A stretch of DNA of 64,000 nt. Origin: Clavibacter michiganensis (GTDB taxonomy: Bacteria; Actinomycetota; Actinomycetes; Actinomycetales; Microbacteriaceae). A program made the position numbers and the translations under genes. Every line of letters begins with the position of its first letter. Position 1 is the first letter of the stretch. The DNA lies in the NCBI RefSeq assembly GCF_016907085.1, contig NZ_JAFBBJ010000001.1, positions 1,240,001 to 1,304,000 of the forward strand, given 5' to 3'. Positions 22,053 through 30,984 of this stretch are shown piece by piece. The notes beneath the pieces are model-generated. The model had not been told where the DNA came from. It did no database searches and worked only from the letters and a program-made list of their open reading frames with translations.

Positions 22053-24307
22053 GCGGCCTCGACCTCTCCGTCTACCTCGTCACCGACCCCGCGCTGTGCG
22101 GCGAGCGCGGCGTGCCCGCGGTCGTCGCCGCGGCGGTGGCGGGCGGGGCGACGGCCGTGCAGATCCGCGACAAGCACGCGAGCGCGGCCGAGCTGCTGGT
22201 GACGGTCGTCGCGGCGGCGGATGCCATCGACGCGCATGCCGCCGCGCATCCGACGGCACCGCGCCCGCTGCTGCTCGTCGACGACCGCGTCGACGTCGTC
22301 CTCGCAGCCCTCGCCCGCGGCGTGCGGGTGGACGGCGTGCACGTGGGCCAGTCGGATGTGCCGGCCGACCTCGTGCGCCGGATGCTCGACGCCGCGAGCC
22401 CCGACCGGCGGCTCGTCGTGGGCCTCACGGCGAACACGCCCGCACACGTCGAGGCGGTCCGCGCGTTCCCCGCGGGCACGGTCGACTACCTCGGCGTCGG
22501 CGTGATCCGGCCCACGAGCACCAAGCCGGACCACCCGGCGCCGCTCGGGCACGACGGGTTCGGGATCATCGCGGGGCTCTCCCCCGTGCCGTGCGTCGCG
22601 ATCGGCGGGGTGGACGTGCGGGACGTGGCGGCGATCGCGGCGGCGGGTGGCGCCGGGACGGCCGTCGTGTCCGCCATCTGCTCGGCGGAGGATCCCGAGG
22701 CGGCGGCGTGCGAGCTCGCGGAGGCGTGGGCGCGGGTGCGCGCCGCGGCGATGGCGGACGCGGCGTCCGTCGAGGGCGACGTCGCGGCGGCGCCCGAGAG
22801 CCACGGGCCGGCGACCCCGCGCCGTCCGGTCCCGCGCGTCCTCAGCATCGCCGGCACGGATCCCACGGGCGGGGCCGGCATCCAGGCCGACCTCAAGTCC
22901 ATCGCGGCGAACGGCGGCTACGGCATGGCCGTGGTCACGGCGCTCGTCGCGCAGAACACGACGGGCGTCCGCGAGATCCACGTGCCGCCCGTCGCGTTCC
23001 TGCGCGCGCAGCTCGACGCGGTCTCCGACGACGTCGTGATCGACGCGGTGAAGATCGGCATGCTCGGATCCGCCGCCGTGGTCGACGAGGTGGCCGACTG
23101 GCTGCGCGCGGTGCGCCCGCCGGTCGTCGTGCTGGATCCGGTGATGGTCGCCCAGTCCGGCGACGCGCTCCTCGACGCCGACGCGACCGAGGCGCTCCGC
23201 CGCCTGCTGCCCCTCGCCGACGTCGTCACCCCGAACCTGCCGGAGCTCGCCGCGCTCCTCGGCGAGCGCGAGGCCGACGGCTGGGACGCGGCGCTCGCGC
23301 AGGGGCGGACGCTCGCCGTGCGGCACGGCGTCCGCGTCATCGTCAAGGGCGGCCACCTACGCGAGGACGACTGCCCGGACGCGCTCGTGGCGCCGGCCGC
23401 GACCACTGCGGAGACGGCGGTGCACGTCGTCGACGGCCCGCGGATCGCGACCACCAGCACGCACGGCACCGGCTGCTCCCTCTCCAGCGCGCTCGCGACG
23501 CTGCACGCGCGCCGCGGCGACTGGCTCGCCGCGCTGACGGAGGCGAAGGCCTGGCTCACCGGATCGCTCGAGCACGCGGAGGACCTCGAGGTCGGATCCG
23601 GTGCCGGACCGCTCGACCACCTGCGCGCGCTGTGGGACGCGGCCGGCACGCACGCGGGATCCATCGCGGAGGAGATGTGGGCGGGATCCGCCGACCTCCG
23701 CCGCGAGATCGACGACCTCCCCTTCGTCCGCCGCCTCGGCGACGGCACGCTGCCCGAGGCGTGGTTCTCGCACTACCTCGCGCAGGACGCGATCTACCTC
23801 CGGGCCTACTCGCGCGTGCTCGCGCGCGCCAGCCAGCTCGCGCCGACGCCGGACGCGCAGGTCGTGTGGGCGCGCGGCGCCGCCGACGCGATCGCGGCCG
23901 AGTCGGCGCTGCACGAGGAGTGGCTGTCCCGGCACCCCGCGCCCGCGGTCGCCGGACCGGTCACGTGCGCCTACGTCGACCACCTGCTCGCGCACGCGGC
24001 GGGCAGCGACTACGCGGTGCTCGTCGCGGCGCTGCTGCCGTGCTTCACCATCTACGCCGACGTGGGCACGCGGCTCCGCGCAGTGGGCGCGGCGGCGACG
24101 GAGGCCGGGGACGCGCACCCGTACGCGGCGTGGCTGGCGACGTACGCGGATCCCGCGTTCGCGGCGGCCACCCGGCGGGCGTGCGAGCTGGTGGACGAGG
24201 CGGCGGTGATCGCGGGTCCGAGCCGGCGCGCCGCGATGCTCGAGGCCTCCCGGCTGTCGTCCGCGTACGAGCGCGACTTCTTCCGCGCCCCGGAGGCGCT
24301 CGGCTGA
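22049..24307 (+). CDS. Trifunctional ThiE-ThiD-TenA thiamine protein
   Basis: 752 residues in three parts. Residues about 1-225 are thiamine-phosphate synthase ThiE ([31 protein letters not shown]). Residues about 240-505 are HMP/HMP-P kinase ThiD ([40 protein letters not shown]). Residues about 520-752 are a TenA domain with the catalytic-type Cys in [13 protein letters not shown]. Together they salvage aminopyrimidine, phosphorylate it and couple it to thiazole phosphate from ThiM. Linkers are Ala-rich. Starts at GTG 22049 overlapping thiM. No de novo thiC or thiG is nearby, so this locus looks devoted to salvage and coupling. Confidence 0.95.
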   Translation: MSGLDLSVYLVTDPALCGERGVPAVVAAAVAGGATAVQIRDKHASAAELLVTVVAAADAIDAHAAAHPTAPRPLLLVDDRVDVVLAALARGVRVDGVHVGQSDVPADLVRRMLDAASPDRRLVVGLTANTPAHVEAVRAFPAGTVDYLGVGVIRPTSTKPDHPAPLGHDGFGIIAGLSPVPCVAIGGVDVRDVAAIAAAGGAGTAVVSAICSAEDPEAAACELAEAWARVRAAAMADAASVEGDVAAAPESHGPATPRRPVPRVLSIAGTDPTGGAGIQADLKSIAANGGYGMAVVTALVAQNTTGVREIHVPPVAFLRAQLDAVSDDVVIDAVKIGMLGSAAVVDEVADWLRAVRPPVVVLDPVMVAQSGDALLDADATEALRRLLPLADVVTPNLPELAALLGEREADGWDAALAQGRTLAVRHGVRVIVKGGHLREDDCPDALVAPAATTAETAVHVVDGPRIATTSTHGTGCSLSSALATLHARRGDWLAALTEAKAWLTGSLEHAEDLEVGSGAGPLDHLRALWDAAGTHAGSIAEEMWAGSADLRREIDDLPFVRRLGDGTLPEAWFSHYLAQDAIYLRAYSRVLARASQLAPTPDAQVVWARGAADAIAAESALHEEWLSRHPAPAVAGPVTCAYVDHLLAHAAGSDYAVLVAALLPCFTIYADVGTRLRAVGAAATEAGDAHPYAAWLATYADPAFAAATRRACELVDEAAVIAGPSRRAAMLEASRLSSAYERDFFRAPEALG

Positions 24308-24472
24308 ACCGGGGCGGCGGACGCGGGACGCGGATCCGCCCGCGCCTGGGGACGCCCCGGCCCCCTCCCAGCCGCACCCGCGGGAGGATGCCCGTGCCCC
24401 GACGCGACCACCGCGCCGGGGCTCCCCGTTCCACGACCCGGGCACCCGCGTGCCCGACAGAGAGGACACCGC

Positions 24473-25363
24473 ATGCGCGTCCAGGCCGAGACCCCCGCCG
24501 TCACGATGCCCGACCACCAGTTCACGGGCGAGGTCCGCCTCCGCTGGCTCTCCACCCCGCAGACCCCCGAGCAGCGCGCGGTCGTCGCGTCCGTCGCGTT
24601 CGCCGCGGGCGCCCGCACCGTGTGGCACTCCCACGTCCTCGGGCAGACGCTGCACGTCACGTCGGGCATCGCCCGCGTGGGCACGCGCGGCGGCGAGGTG
24701 GTCGAGGTCGGGCCCGGCGGGTCCGTCTACATCGAGGCCGGCGAGGAGCACTGGCACGGCGCCACGGCCCACGCGCCGATGGAGCACATCGCGGTGCTGG
24801 AGGACGGCGACGACCCGGTCGACGCGACCACCTGGGGTCCGCACGTGACCGACGAGGAGTTCCTGCGACCGGCCGCCCCCGCGTCCGTCGCCGCGCCGAC
24901 CGCCACCCCGGCGGCCGCGCTCCCCGTGCCGCTCGGCGCGCCCGTGCTCGTGCACGCGCTCCGCTACACGGCCATGTTCGGCGAGAAGCCGTTCGACGAG
25001 GCGCTGCTGGTGTACCTCGACAACGGCTCGTACAAGATCCTCTCGCCCGGCGAGGAGCACTACGGCAGCTACGTGTCGACCGCGGGGACGGGCGTCGCGC
25101 CCCGCCACGTCGCGTTCCTGTCGTGGCCGTCGGACGACTGGCACCGCAACGTCGCGAGCCACACGCTGACCTTCGCGGAGGACACGGGCGCCTTCATCCA
25201 GTCGCTCGTGCTCCCGGGCGACGCGGTGCCGCGCGCGCAGCACGGCTTCGCCGAGGTGGTCGCGGATCCCGAGCAGGTCGACATGACGGCGTCGTGGGAC
25301 GCGCTGCGGGTCACGCACGCGGCGTCGTTCGAGCGCCTGGCGGAGCGGGTCCGCCAGCTCTGA
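24473..25363 (+). CDS. Cupin-domain protein with an extra C-terminal half
   Basis: 296 residues, start supported by GAGAGGA upstream. Residues about 15-125 form a cupin barrel of the mandelonitrile-lyase-like group, with likely metal ligands in TVWHSHVLGQTLHV and GEEHWHG. After an Ala/Pro linker, residues about 155-296 form a second region (LVHALRYTAMFGEKPFDEALLV through FAEVVADPEQVDMT) that I do not recognise. It lies 165 bases after the thiamine fusion gene and before an MFS gene on the same strand. Whether it is part of the thiamine regulon cannot be told. Confidence 0.75.
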   Translation: MRVQAETPAVTMPDHQFTGEVRLRWLSTPQTPEQRAVVASVAFAAGARTVWHSHVLGQTLHVTSGIARVGTRGGEVVEVGPGGSVYIEAGEEHWHGATAHAPMEHIAVLEDGDDPVDATTWGPHVTDEEFLRPAAPASVAAPTATPAAALPVPLGAPVLVHALRYTAMFGEKPFDEALLVYLDNGSYKILSPGEEHYGSYVSTAGTGVAPRHVAFLSWPSDDWHRNVASHTLTFAEDTGAFIQSLVLPGDAVPRAQHGFAEVVADPEQVDMTASWDALRVTHAASFERLAERVRQL

Positions 25364-25474
25364 CGTCCCGGGGCGGGCTGCGGCCCGCCCCGGCGCTACG
25401 CTCGATCCACCGCGAGCGCCTCCCCTCCCCGCGAGGCGCGAGACCGCCCGAGCGCCCTCCCGGAAGCCAGGACC

Positions 25475-26854
25475 ATGACCACGACCGCATCGCCGCGCAC
25501 GCGCGCCCAGCGCCTCGACGCCCTCCCCTGGACGCGCGCGCACTCCCGCATCCTCGGCGGGAGCGGCGTCGGCTGGGCGCTCGACGCGATGGACGTCGGC
25601 CTCATCTCGTTCGTCATCGCGCAGCTCGCGGTCGTGTGGGAGGCGGACGCGGGACAGCTCGGGTTCGTCGCGTCGGCCGGCTTCCTCGGCATGGCGATCG
25701 GGGCGAGCGTCGGCGGCCTGGTCGCCGATCGGATCGGCCGCCGCCAGGTGTTCGCGCTCACGCTGCTCGTCTACGGGCTGGCCACGGGCGTCTCGGCGCT
25801 CGCGATGTCGGTGGGCGCGCTCATCGCGCTCCGCTTCGTGGTGGGGCTCGGGCTCGGCGCCGAGCTGCCGGTCGCGTCGACGCTCGTCAGCGAGTTCTCG
25901 CCCGCGCGGATCCGGGGACGCGTCATCGTGATCCTCGAGTCGTCCTGGGCCGTCGGCTGGACGGCCGCGGCGCTCATCGGCTACCTCGTCATCCCCGCGA
26001 GCGACGACGGCTGGCGCTGGGCGCTCGCGCTCGGCGCCGTTCCCGCGGTGTGGGCGATCGTCGTGCGGCTGCGCCTGCCGGAGTCGGTGCGGTTCTTCGA
26101 GGCGAAGGGCCGGCATCGCGAGGCCGAGCGCGTGGTGCGCGACCTCGAGGTGGCGGCGGGTGCGGATCCCGCGACGGATGCCGCCGACGCCGAGACGACG
26201 CGCGATGCCCGGGCCGCGGACGCCGCCGACGCCTCCGCGACCGCGACCGTCGACGACGCCGCGCCCCGCGAGCGCCTCTTCGGCGCCCGCCTCCGTCGCC
26301 GCACGCTCTCGCTCTGGATCGTGTGGTTCTGCGTCAACTTCGCCTACTACGGCGCATTCATCTGGCTGCCGACGCTGCTCGTCGCGCAGGGCTTCTCGCT
26401 CGTGCGGTCGTTCGAGTACACGCTGCTCATCACGCTCGCGCAGCTGCCCGGCTACGCGGTGTCGGCGTGGCTCGTCGAGCGCTGGGGCCGGCAGGTCACG
26501 CTCGCGGTCTTCCTCGGCGGATCCGCGGTGTCGGCCGGCCTCTTCGGCACCGCCGACTCCGTCACGACGATCCTCGTGTTCGGCGCCCTCATGTCGTTCT
26601 CGAACCTCGGCGCGTGGGGCGCGCTCTACGCCGTGACGCCGGAGCTCTACCCGACCCGCGTGCGCGCCACGGGCGCCGGCAGCGCGGCGGGCTTCGGTCG
26701 GCTCGCGTCGATCGTCGCGCCGCTGTGCGTGCCGCCGCTCCTCGCGCTCGGCGGCGTCGCGCTGCCGTTCGGCGTCTTCGCGGGCGTCTTCGCGCTGGCC
26801 GCCGTCGCCGCGCTCACGCTGCCGGACCTCCGCGGCGCGGCCCTCGAAGACTGA
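25475..26854 (+). CDS. MFS metabolite:proton symporter (sugar-porter/NiaP-like)
   Basis: 459 residues with twelve membrane segments. Helix 1 carries DAMDVGLISF, loop 2-3 has VADRIGRRQVF, and RFVVGLGLGAELPVA and PELYPTRVRATG are classic signatures of the sugar/aromatic acid/niacin symporter group. The central cytoplasmic loop contains an unusual Ala/Asp/Thr-rich insertion (about residues 212-255). NiaP-like nicotinate or a related small acid is possible; substrate unproven. A TACGCT box about 80 nt upstream may be its promoter. Confidence 0.85.
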   Translation: MTTTASPRTRAQRLDALPWTRAHSRILGGSGVGWALDAMDVGLISFVIAQLAVVWEADAGQLGFVASAGFLGMAIGASVGGLVADRIGRRQVFALTLLVYGLATGVSALAMSVGALIALRFVVGLGLGAELPVASTLVSEFSPARIRGRVIVILESSWAVGWTAAALIGYLVIPASDDGWRWALALGAVPAVWAIVVRLRLPESVRFFEAKGRHREAERVVRDLEVAAGADPATDAADAETTRDARAADAADASATATVDDAAPRERLFGARLRRRTLSLWIVWFCVNFAYYGAFIWLPTLLVAQGFSLVRSFEYTLLITLAQLPGYAVSAWLVERWGRQVTLAVFLGGSAVSAGLFGTADSVTTILVFGALMSFSNLGAWGALYAVTPELYPTRVRATGAGSAAGFGRLASIVAPLCVPPLLALGGVALPFGVFAGVFALAAVAALTLPDLRGAALED

Positions 26855-26893
26855 CCCGGCGGTACGCTCGCCGGGACCCCCCGAGGAGCTGCC

Positions 26894-27070
26894 GTGATCC
26901 CCATGATCCTGATCTACGTGGTCATGGCGGCCGTCGTGGTCCTCATCGTCTTCGCCGTCATCGGCACCTCCCGCTCCAACCCCACGCAGGACGCGCAGGA
27001 CGCCGTCGCCCGCGAGCGCCGCGCCGCTCGCAAGGCCGAGCGGGCGCGCAAGAAGGCCGAGCGCGACTGA
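26894..27070 (+). CDS. Small single-helix membrane protein with basic tail (58 aa)
   Basis: GTG 26894 follows GAGGAG by 4-5 nt. The product has one membrane helix (MILIYVVMAAVVVLIVFAVI) and a cytoplasmic tail of alternating Arg/Lys/Ala/Glu (ARERRAARKAERARKKAERD), which could form a short amphipathic helix. ATG 26903 is an alternative start. Lies 39 bases after the MFS gene. Confidence 0.6.
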   Translation: MIPMILIYVVMAAVVVLIVFAVIGTSRSNPTQDAQDAVARERRAARKAERARKKAERD

Positions 27071-27124
27071 TCCGCGCTGTGCACGACGGGCACGCCCACC
27101 TGTCGCCCCGCGCATCCTGATCGG

Positions 27125-27337
27125 ATGACCCCGGACGCCACCCGCCGCCGAGCCCTGCGAGACGCCGCCGTCCTCACGGCCTTCTACCTCGTGGCGGAGC
27201 TGGTCATCGTGCCGATCGTCGTCGGCGGCACGGCGACGGAGCGTCTGGCTCCGGCGCTCGTCTGCGGTGCGCTCGTCTTCGCCTCCACGTGCCTGATCGG
27301 CCGGGCTGCCCGCAGATCGCGTCGCGATCGCGGATAG
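27125..27337 (+). CDS. Small two-helix membrane protein (70 aa)
   Basis: 70 residues with helices AAVLTAFYLVAELVIVPIVV and LAPALVCGALVFASTCLIG and a basic end RRSRRDRG. No Shine-Dalgarno is visible; CATCCT ends 6 nt upstream of the ATG, a weaker version of the leaderless arrangement seen elsewhere here. A convergent terminator follows. No family recognised. Confidence 0.5.
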   Translation: MTPDATRRRALRDAAVLTAFYLVAELVIVPIVVGGTATERLAPALVCGALVFASTCLIGRAARRSRRDRG

Positions 27338-27349
27338 CACGCCGCACGC

Positions 27350-27387
27350 ACGACGCCCCCGCGACCGGCAGGTCGCGGGGGCGTCGT
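27350..27387. terminator. Bidirectional terminator hairpin
   Basis: Perfect 17-bp stem with a GGCA loop between a plus-strand gene ending at 27337 and the minus-strand helicase ending at 27406. Confidence 0.85.
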
Positions 27388-27405
27388 CGTCGAGCGGATC
27401 GCGGG

Positions 27406-29541
27406 TCAGCCCGCGGCCAGCGCCTCCTCGAGCAGGTGCGACAGCGCGTCGAGCTGCACGGACGTGGATCCGGACTCGTCGAAGTCCTCGCCGTCGAGCG
27501 CGCGCGCCGCGAGGCCCGCCTTGCTGTCGATGAGCTCCGCGATCTTCGCGTCGATGGTCTGCGCCGCGATGATCCGCCACGCGGTCACGGGCTCCTCCTG
27601 GCCGATGCGGTGCACGCGATCGATGGCCTGCGTCTGCTCCGCGCTGGTCCAGCTGAGCTCGGCGAGCACCACGTTCGACGCGGCCTGCAGGTTGAGCCCG
27701 ACGCCCGCCGCGGTGAGCGAGCAGACCACGACCTTGACCTCGGGATCGTTCTGGAAGGAGTCGATCGCGTTCTGGCGCGCGGCCGGCGACTGGTCGCCGC
27801 GGATCGAGACGCTCTTGAGCTCGCGCTTCGCGAAGGTGGCCTCGGCCTGGTCCATCACGTCGACGTGCTTCGCGAAGAACACGACCTTGCCCACGGAGCG
27901 GGCGAGCTGCGCGGCGTAGTCGGCGGCGAGCACGGCCTTGGCCTGGCCGATCCGGCGGACCATGGTGAACACGTTCTCGCCGGTCTTCTGCGCCTTGGCC
28001 TCGTCGAGCTCGGACTGCGCGACGAGCCGCACGAGGCTCGCGCGCTCGGATGCCGGTCCGTCCATGACGTCGGCGACCGTGGTGCCGCGCGCGCCGACCA
28101 GCGCCGTGAACCGCTTGACGAGACGCGCCGCGAGCTCGCGCTCGGCCTGGCGGATGGAGCGGCCCAGGTCGTCGTCGAGCTCGACCGGGAGATCCGCGAT
28201 GCGCTTGGACGGCAGGTCGGTGGCCACGTCGATCTTGCGACGCCGCACGATGCCCAGGTCGATGACCGCGCGCCGCGCCTCGGCGAAGAAGCCGGGGTCG
28301 GCGGGCGTGAGTCCCGCCTCCTCCAGCTCGCCCATGAGGCGCGAGGTGGGCTTGTCGCCGTCGATCCAGCCGAGGAACTGCCAGATGGCTCGGAAGTCGT
28401 CGATGTCGTTGATGAGCGGCGTGCCCGTCAGCGCCATGAGCAGCGGGTTCGACTGGCGCTGCCGGATGCTCTCGGCGAGCGCGAGCACGAACTTGGAGCG
28501 CTGCGACTGCAGGTTCTTGATGAAGTGCGCCTCGTCCACGACCATGCCGCGGAAGCCGAGCGTGCGCAGCCAGCCGATGTGGCGATCGAGCACCTCGTAG
28601 TTGACGATGACGACGTCGGCGAAGGCGTCGAGCCCCGCGCCGTCGCCGTGGATCACGGTGGCCCGGCGGTGCGGCGTCCAGCGCTCGACCTCGCGCTTCC
28701 AGTTCATCTTCACGACGTTCGGCACGACGACGAGCAGCGGGTACGCGTCGGCGACGGACGCGGCGAGCAGCGCCTGCGCGGTCTTGCCGAGGCCGGGCTC
28801 GTCGGCGAGCAGGAACTCGCGGTGGCCGAGGCGCACGCTCTCGAGGAAGCGCGCCTGGTGGCGCATGAGCTCGAGGTTCTGCGGCGAGAGGCGGTCGATG
28901 CGCGGGCTCTCGGGCAGGTCCATGCTCGCGATGCCGCCGCCGGCGCCGTACTCGAACGACTTGAACAGCGGGCCGAGCAGCTCCCAGTTCGCCAGGAGGC
29001 GGGTGGGCGGCGCGGCGGGCGCGGGCCGGTCGAGGTCGGGCTCGAGGAACGGGTTCGCGAGCACGCGGGCCTTCACCGACGGCGGCACGACCTGGCGCTC
29101 GTGCAGCTTGGCGAGGGCGGGATCCTCGGGCTCGGGCTCCGGCTCCTCCTCCACGACCATCTCCACGCCGCCGTCGAACAGCATGTGCTTGCGCATGGCG
29201 CGGGCGGTCTCGGAGAGCTTGGCGTCGGGATCCAGCAGCGGCAGCACCGAGGTGTCGCGCGCGGCCGTGCGGGCCAGGATGCTCGCGATGCCGTCGAGGC
29301 GCTTCAGCGTCTCGGCGCGCTCGGGGTCGCTGAGCGGGGTGGCCGGGTCCTTCGCGTGCGTGCGCTCCTCGCGCATCAGCACCGCGATGACCTGGAACTT
29401 CGTGCGGTTGACGGGCTTGAGCTTGCCGCGCTGGGCGGCCTGCTCGATCTCGCGCACGGCGCGCGCCAGCACGGGGATGAGCCCCTCGTTGTCGATCGTG
29501 CGCGTGCGGGCGGAGGACCGCCGCTGGCCGGTGCGAGCCAT
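27406..29541 (-). CDS. SNF2-family DNA helicase/ATPase
   Basis: 711 residues. Motif I is DEPGLGKTAQ, motif II VVDEAHFIKN, motif III LTGTPLIND, and the C-terminal RecA-like domain has GVGLNLQAAS and the motif VI QAIDRVHRIGQ. The roughly 250-residue N-terminal part is unique, with an acidic run (EEEPEPEPEDP). The closest architecture is the bacterial SNF2 group resembling SMARCAL1/HARP annealing helicases. Cytoplasmic DNA translocase, probably in repair or replication. AAGGAG precedes the ATG. It stands alone with no methylase or nuclease neighbour, so a restriction role is not supported. Confidence 0.9.
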   Translation of the reverse strand: MARTGQRRSSARTRTIDNEGLIPVLARAVREIEQAAQRGKLKPVNRTKFQVIAVLMREERTHAKDPATPLSDPERAETLKRLDGIASILARTAARDTSVLPLLDPDAKLSETARAMRKHMLFDGGVEMVVEEEPEPEPEDPALAKLHERQVVPPSVKARVLANPFLEPDLDRPAPAAPPTRLLANWELLGPLFKSFEYGAGGGIASMDLPESPRIDRLSPQNLELMRHQARFLESVRLGHREFLLADEPGLGKTAQALLAASVADAYPLLVVVPNVVKMNWKREVERWTPHRRATVIHGDGAGLDAFADVVIVNYEVLDRHIGWLRTLGFRGMVVDEAHFIKNLQSQRSKFVLALAESIRQRQSNPLLMALTGTPLINDIDDFRAIWQFLGWIDGDKPTSRLMGELEEAGLTPADPGFFAEARRAVIDLGIVRRRKIDVATDLPSKRIADLPVELDDDLGRSIRQAERELAARLVKRFTALVGARGTTVADVMDGPASERASLVRLVAQSELDEAKAQKTGENVFTMVRRIGQAKAVLAADYAAQLARSVGKVVFFAKHVDVMDQAEATFAKRELKSVSIRGDQSPAARQNAIDSFQNDPEVKVVVCSLTAAGVGLNLQAASNVVLAELSWTSAEQTQAIDRVHRIGQEEPVTAWRIIAAQTIDAKIAELIDSKAGLAARALDGEDFDESGSTSVQLDALSHLLEEALAAG

Positions 29542-29823
29542 GCAACTCCTTGTTCACTGCCGGGGCCAGGCGCTGCCTGCGCTCCCGGATCGGAAGGACT
29601 CACGCCCGTCGCGCACGGTGACGCGTGCGGTCGGGCGGTGGCGAGGGGACCTGCCTCGAGCAACCGGGGTTCCGGGTCGGGGGTGGGACGTGGGTCCGCC
29701 GCCTGCGCCCGGCCGCCTCGGGGAGGACGGGCACACGGAGGAGTTTACGGCACGCGGGAGCCGCTCGGCGCCGGTGTGCGCGGTGCGGCTCGGCCCGGCC
29801 CGGTCGCCGTGGGCGGCCCGGCC

Positions 29824-29829
29824 TAGGGT
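29824..29829 (+). promoter_or_regulatory. -10 box (TAGGGT), leaderless start
   Basis: TAGGGT ends 6 nt before ATG 29836. The rest of the 294-base divergent gap to the helicase holds no gene I can support. Confidence 0.55.
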
Positions 29830-29835
29830 GGATGC

Positions 29836-30984
29836 ATGACGGATCAGGCGACACCCGCAGGCAGCAACGAGGCGGGCGCTCCCGGCCGCTACGTCGAGGA
29901 GGGGGAGTTCACCCGCGACACGAACTACATCGAGGACCGGATCCTCCGCGACGGCTCCCAGGGCTGGCCCGTCGAGGCCGGCCGGTACCGCCTCGTCGCG
30001 GCGCGTGCGTGCCCGTGGGCGAACCGCTCGGTGATCGTGCGGCGCCTGCTCGGCCTCGAGGACGCCATCTCGCTCGGCCTCCCCGGCCCCACGCACGACG
30101 CCCGCAGCTGGACCTTCGACCTCGACCCCGACGGCCGCGACCCCGTGCTCGGCACCGAGCGCCTGCAGGAGTCGTTCTTCGCGCGCTTCCCCGACTACCC
30201 GCGGGGGATCACCGTGCCGGCGCTCGTCGACATCCCCTCCGGCCAGGTCGTCACCAACGACTACCCGCAGATCACGCTCGACCTCTCCACCGAGTGGACC
30301 GAGCACCACCGCGAGGGCGCGCCGGACCTCTATCCCGAGCACCTCCGCGCCGAGATCGACGAGGTCGCCGACCTCGTCTTCCGCGACGTGAACAACGGCG
30401 TGTACCGCTGCGGCTTCGCGGGATCCCAGGAGGCGTACGAGAAGGCCTACGACCGCCTCTTCGGACGCCTCGACTGGCTGAGCGAGCGCCTGTCGACCCA
30501 GCGCTACCTCGTGGGCGACACCATCACCGAGGCCGACGTCCGCCTCTTCACGACGCTCGCCCGCTTCGACGCCGTCTACCACGGCCACTTCAAGTGCAAC
30601 CGGCAGAAGCTCGACGAGATGCCCGTGCTCTGGGCGTACGCGCGCGACCTGTTCCAGACGCCCGGGTTCGGCGACACCATCGACTTCGTGCAGATCAAGC
30701 AGCACTACTACCTGACGCACACCGACATCAACCCGACCCGCGTCGTGCCCACAGGTCCCGAGACGTGGGGCTGGCTCGAGCCGCACGGGCGCGAGGAGCT
30801 CGGCGGCCGCCCGTTCGGCGACGGCACCCCTCCCGGCCCGGTCCGCGAGGGCGAGCGCGTGCCCGACGGCCACGGCGCGGTGCCGCGCGGCGGACGCGAG
30901 ACGCGCCCGTCCGAGGCGCGCGCCTCGGTCTCCGGGACGCCCGTGCCCGGATCGGCCGACGCCGCACCCGCGGACCGCGCCTGA
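29836..30984 (+). CDS. Glutathionyl-hydroquinone reductase type GST (ECM4/YqjG family)
   Basis: 382 residues. The active-site motif RACPWANR places the nucleophile Cys59 as in YqjG/PcpF; the all-alpha C-terminal domain includes YLVGDTITEADVRLFTTL and FDAVYHGHFKCN, both typical. About 50 extra C-terminal residues are Gly/Pro/Arg-rich and probably disordered. Because actinobacteria use mycothiol, the real thiol substrate may be mycothiol. It overlaps the next gene by one base (TGATG). Confidence 0.9.
   Translation: MTDQATPAGSNEAGAPGRYVEEGEFTRDTNYIEDRILRDGSQGWPVEAGRYRLVAARACPWANRSVIVRRLLGLEDAISLGLPGPTHDARSWTFDLDPDGRDPVLGTERLQESFFARFPDYPRGITVPALVDIPSGQVVTNDYPQITLDLSTEWTEHHREGAPDLYPEHLRAEIDEVADLVFRDVNNGVYRCGFAGSQEAYEKAYDRLFGRLDWLSERLSTQRYLVGDTITEADVRLFTTLARFDAVYHGHFKCNRQKLDEMPVLWAYARDLFQTPGFGDTIDFVQIKQHYYLTHTDINPTRVVPTGPETWGWLEPHGREELGGRPFGDGTPPGPVREGERVPDGHGAVPRGGRETRPSEARASVSGTPVPGSADAAPADRA

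Noticed and set aside
22096..27120. A 5-kb open frame on the plus strand over the thiamine and MFS genes
   Set aside because: Its translation is Arg/Gly/Ala/Pro-rich noise from a shifted frame in G+C-rich DNA; the true genes in other frames have complete family motifs.
27406..29541. SNF2 helicase as part of a restriction or defence system (DISARM or similar)
   Set aside because: No methylase, nuclease or other defence partner is adjacent; it stands alone between a terminator and a divergent GST gene.
23357..29557. A 6.2-kb open frame on the minus strand
   Set aside because: It is antisense to the thiamine, cupin and MFS genes and in the wrong frame of the helicase; long stop-free shadows are expected at this G+C.
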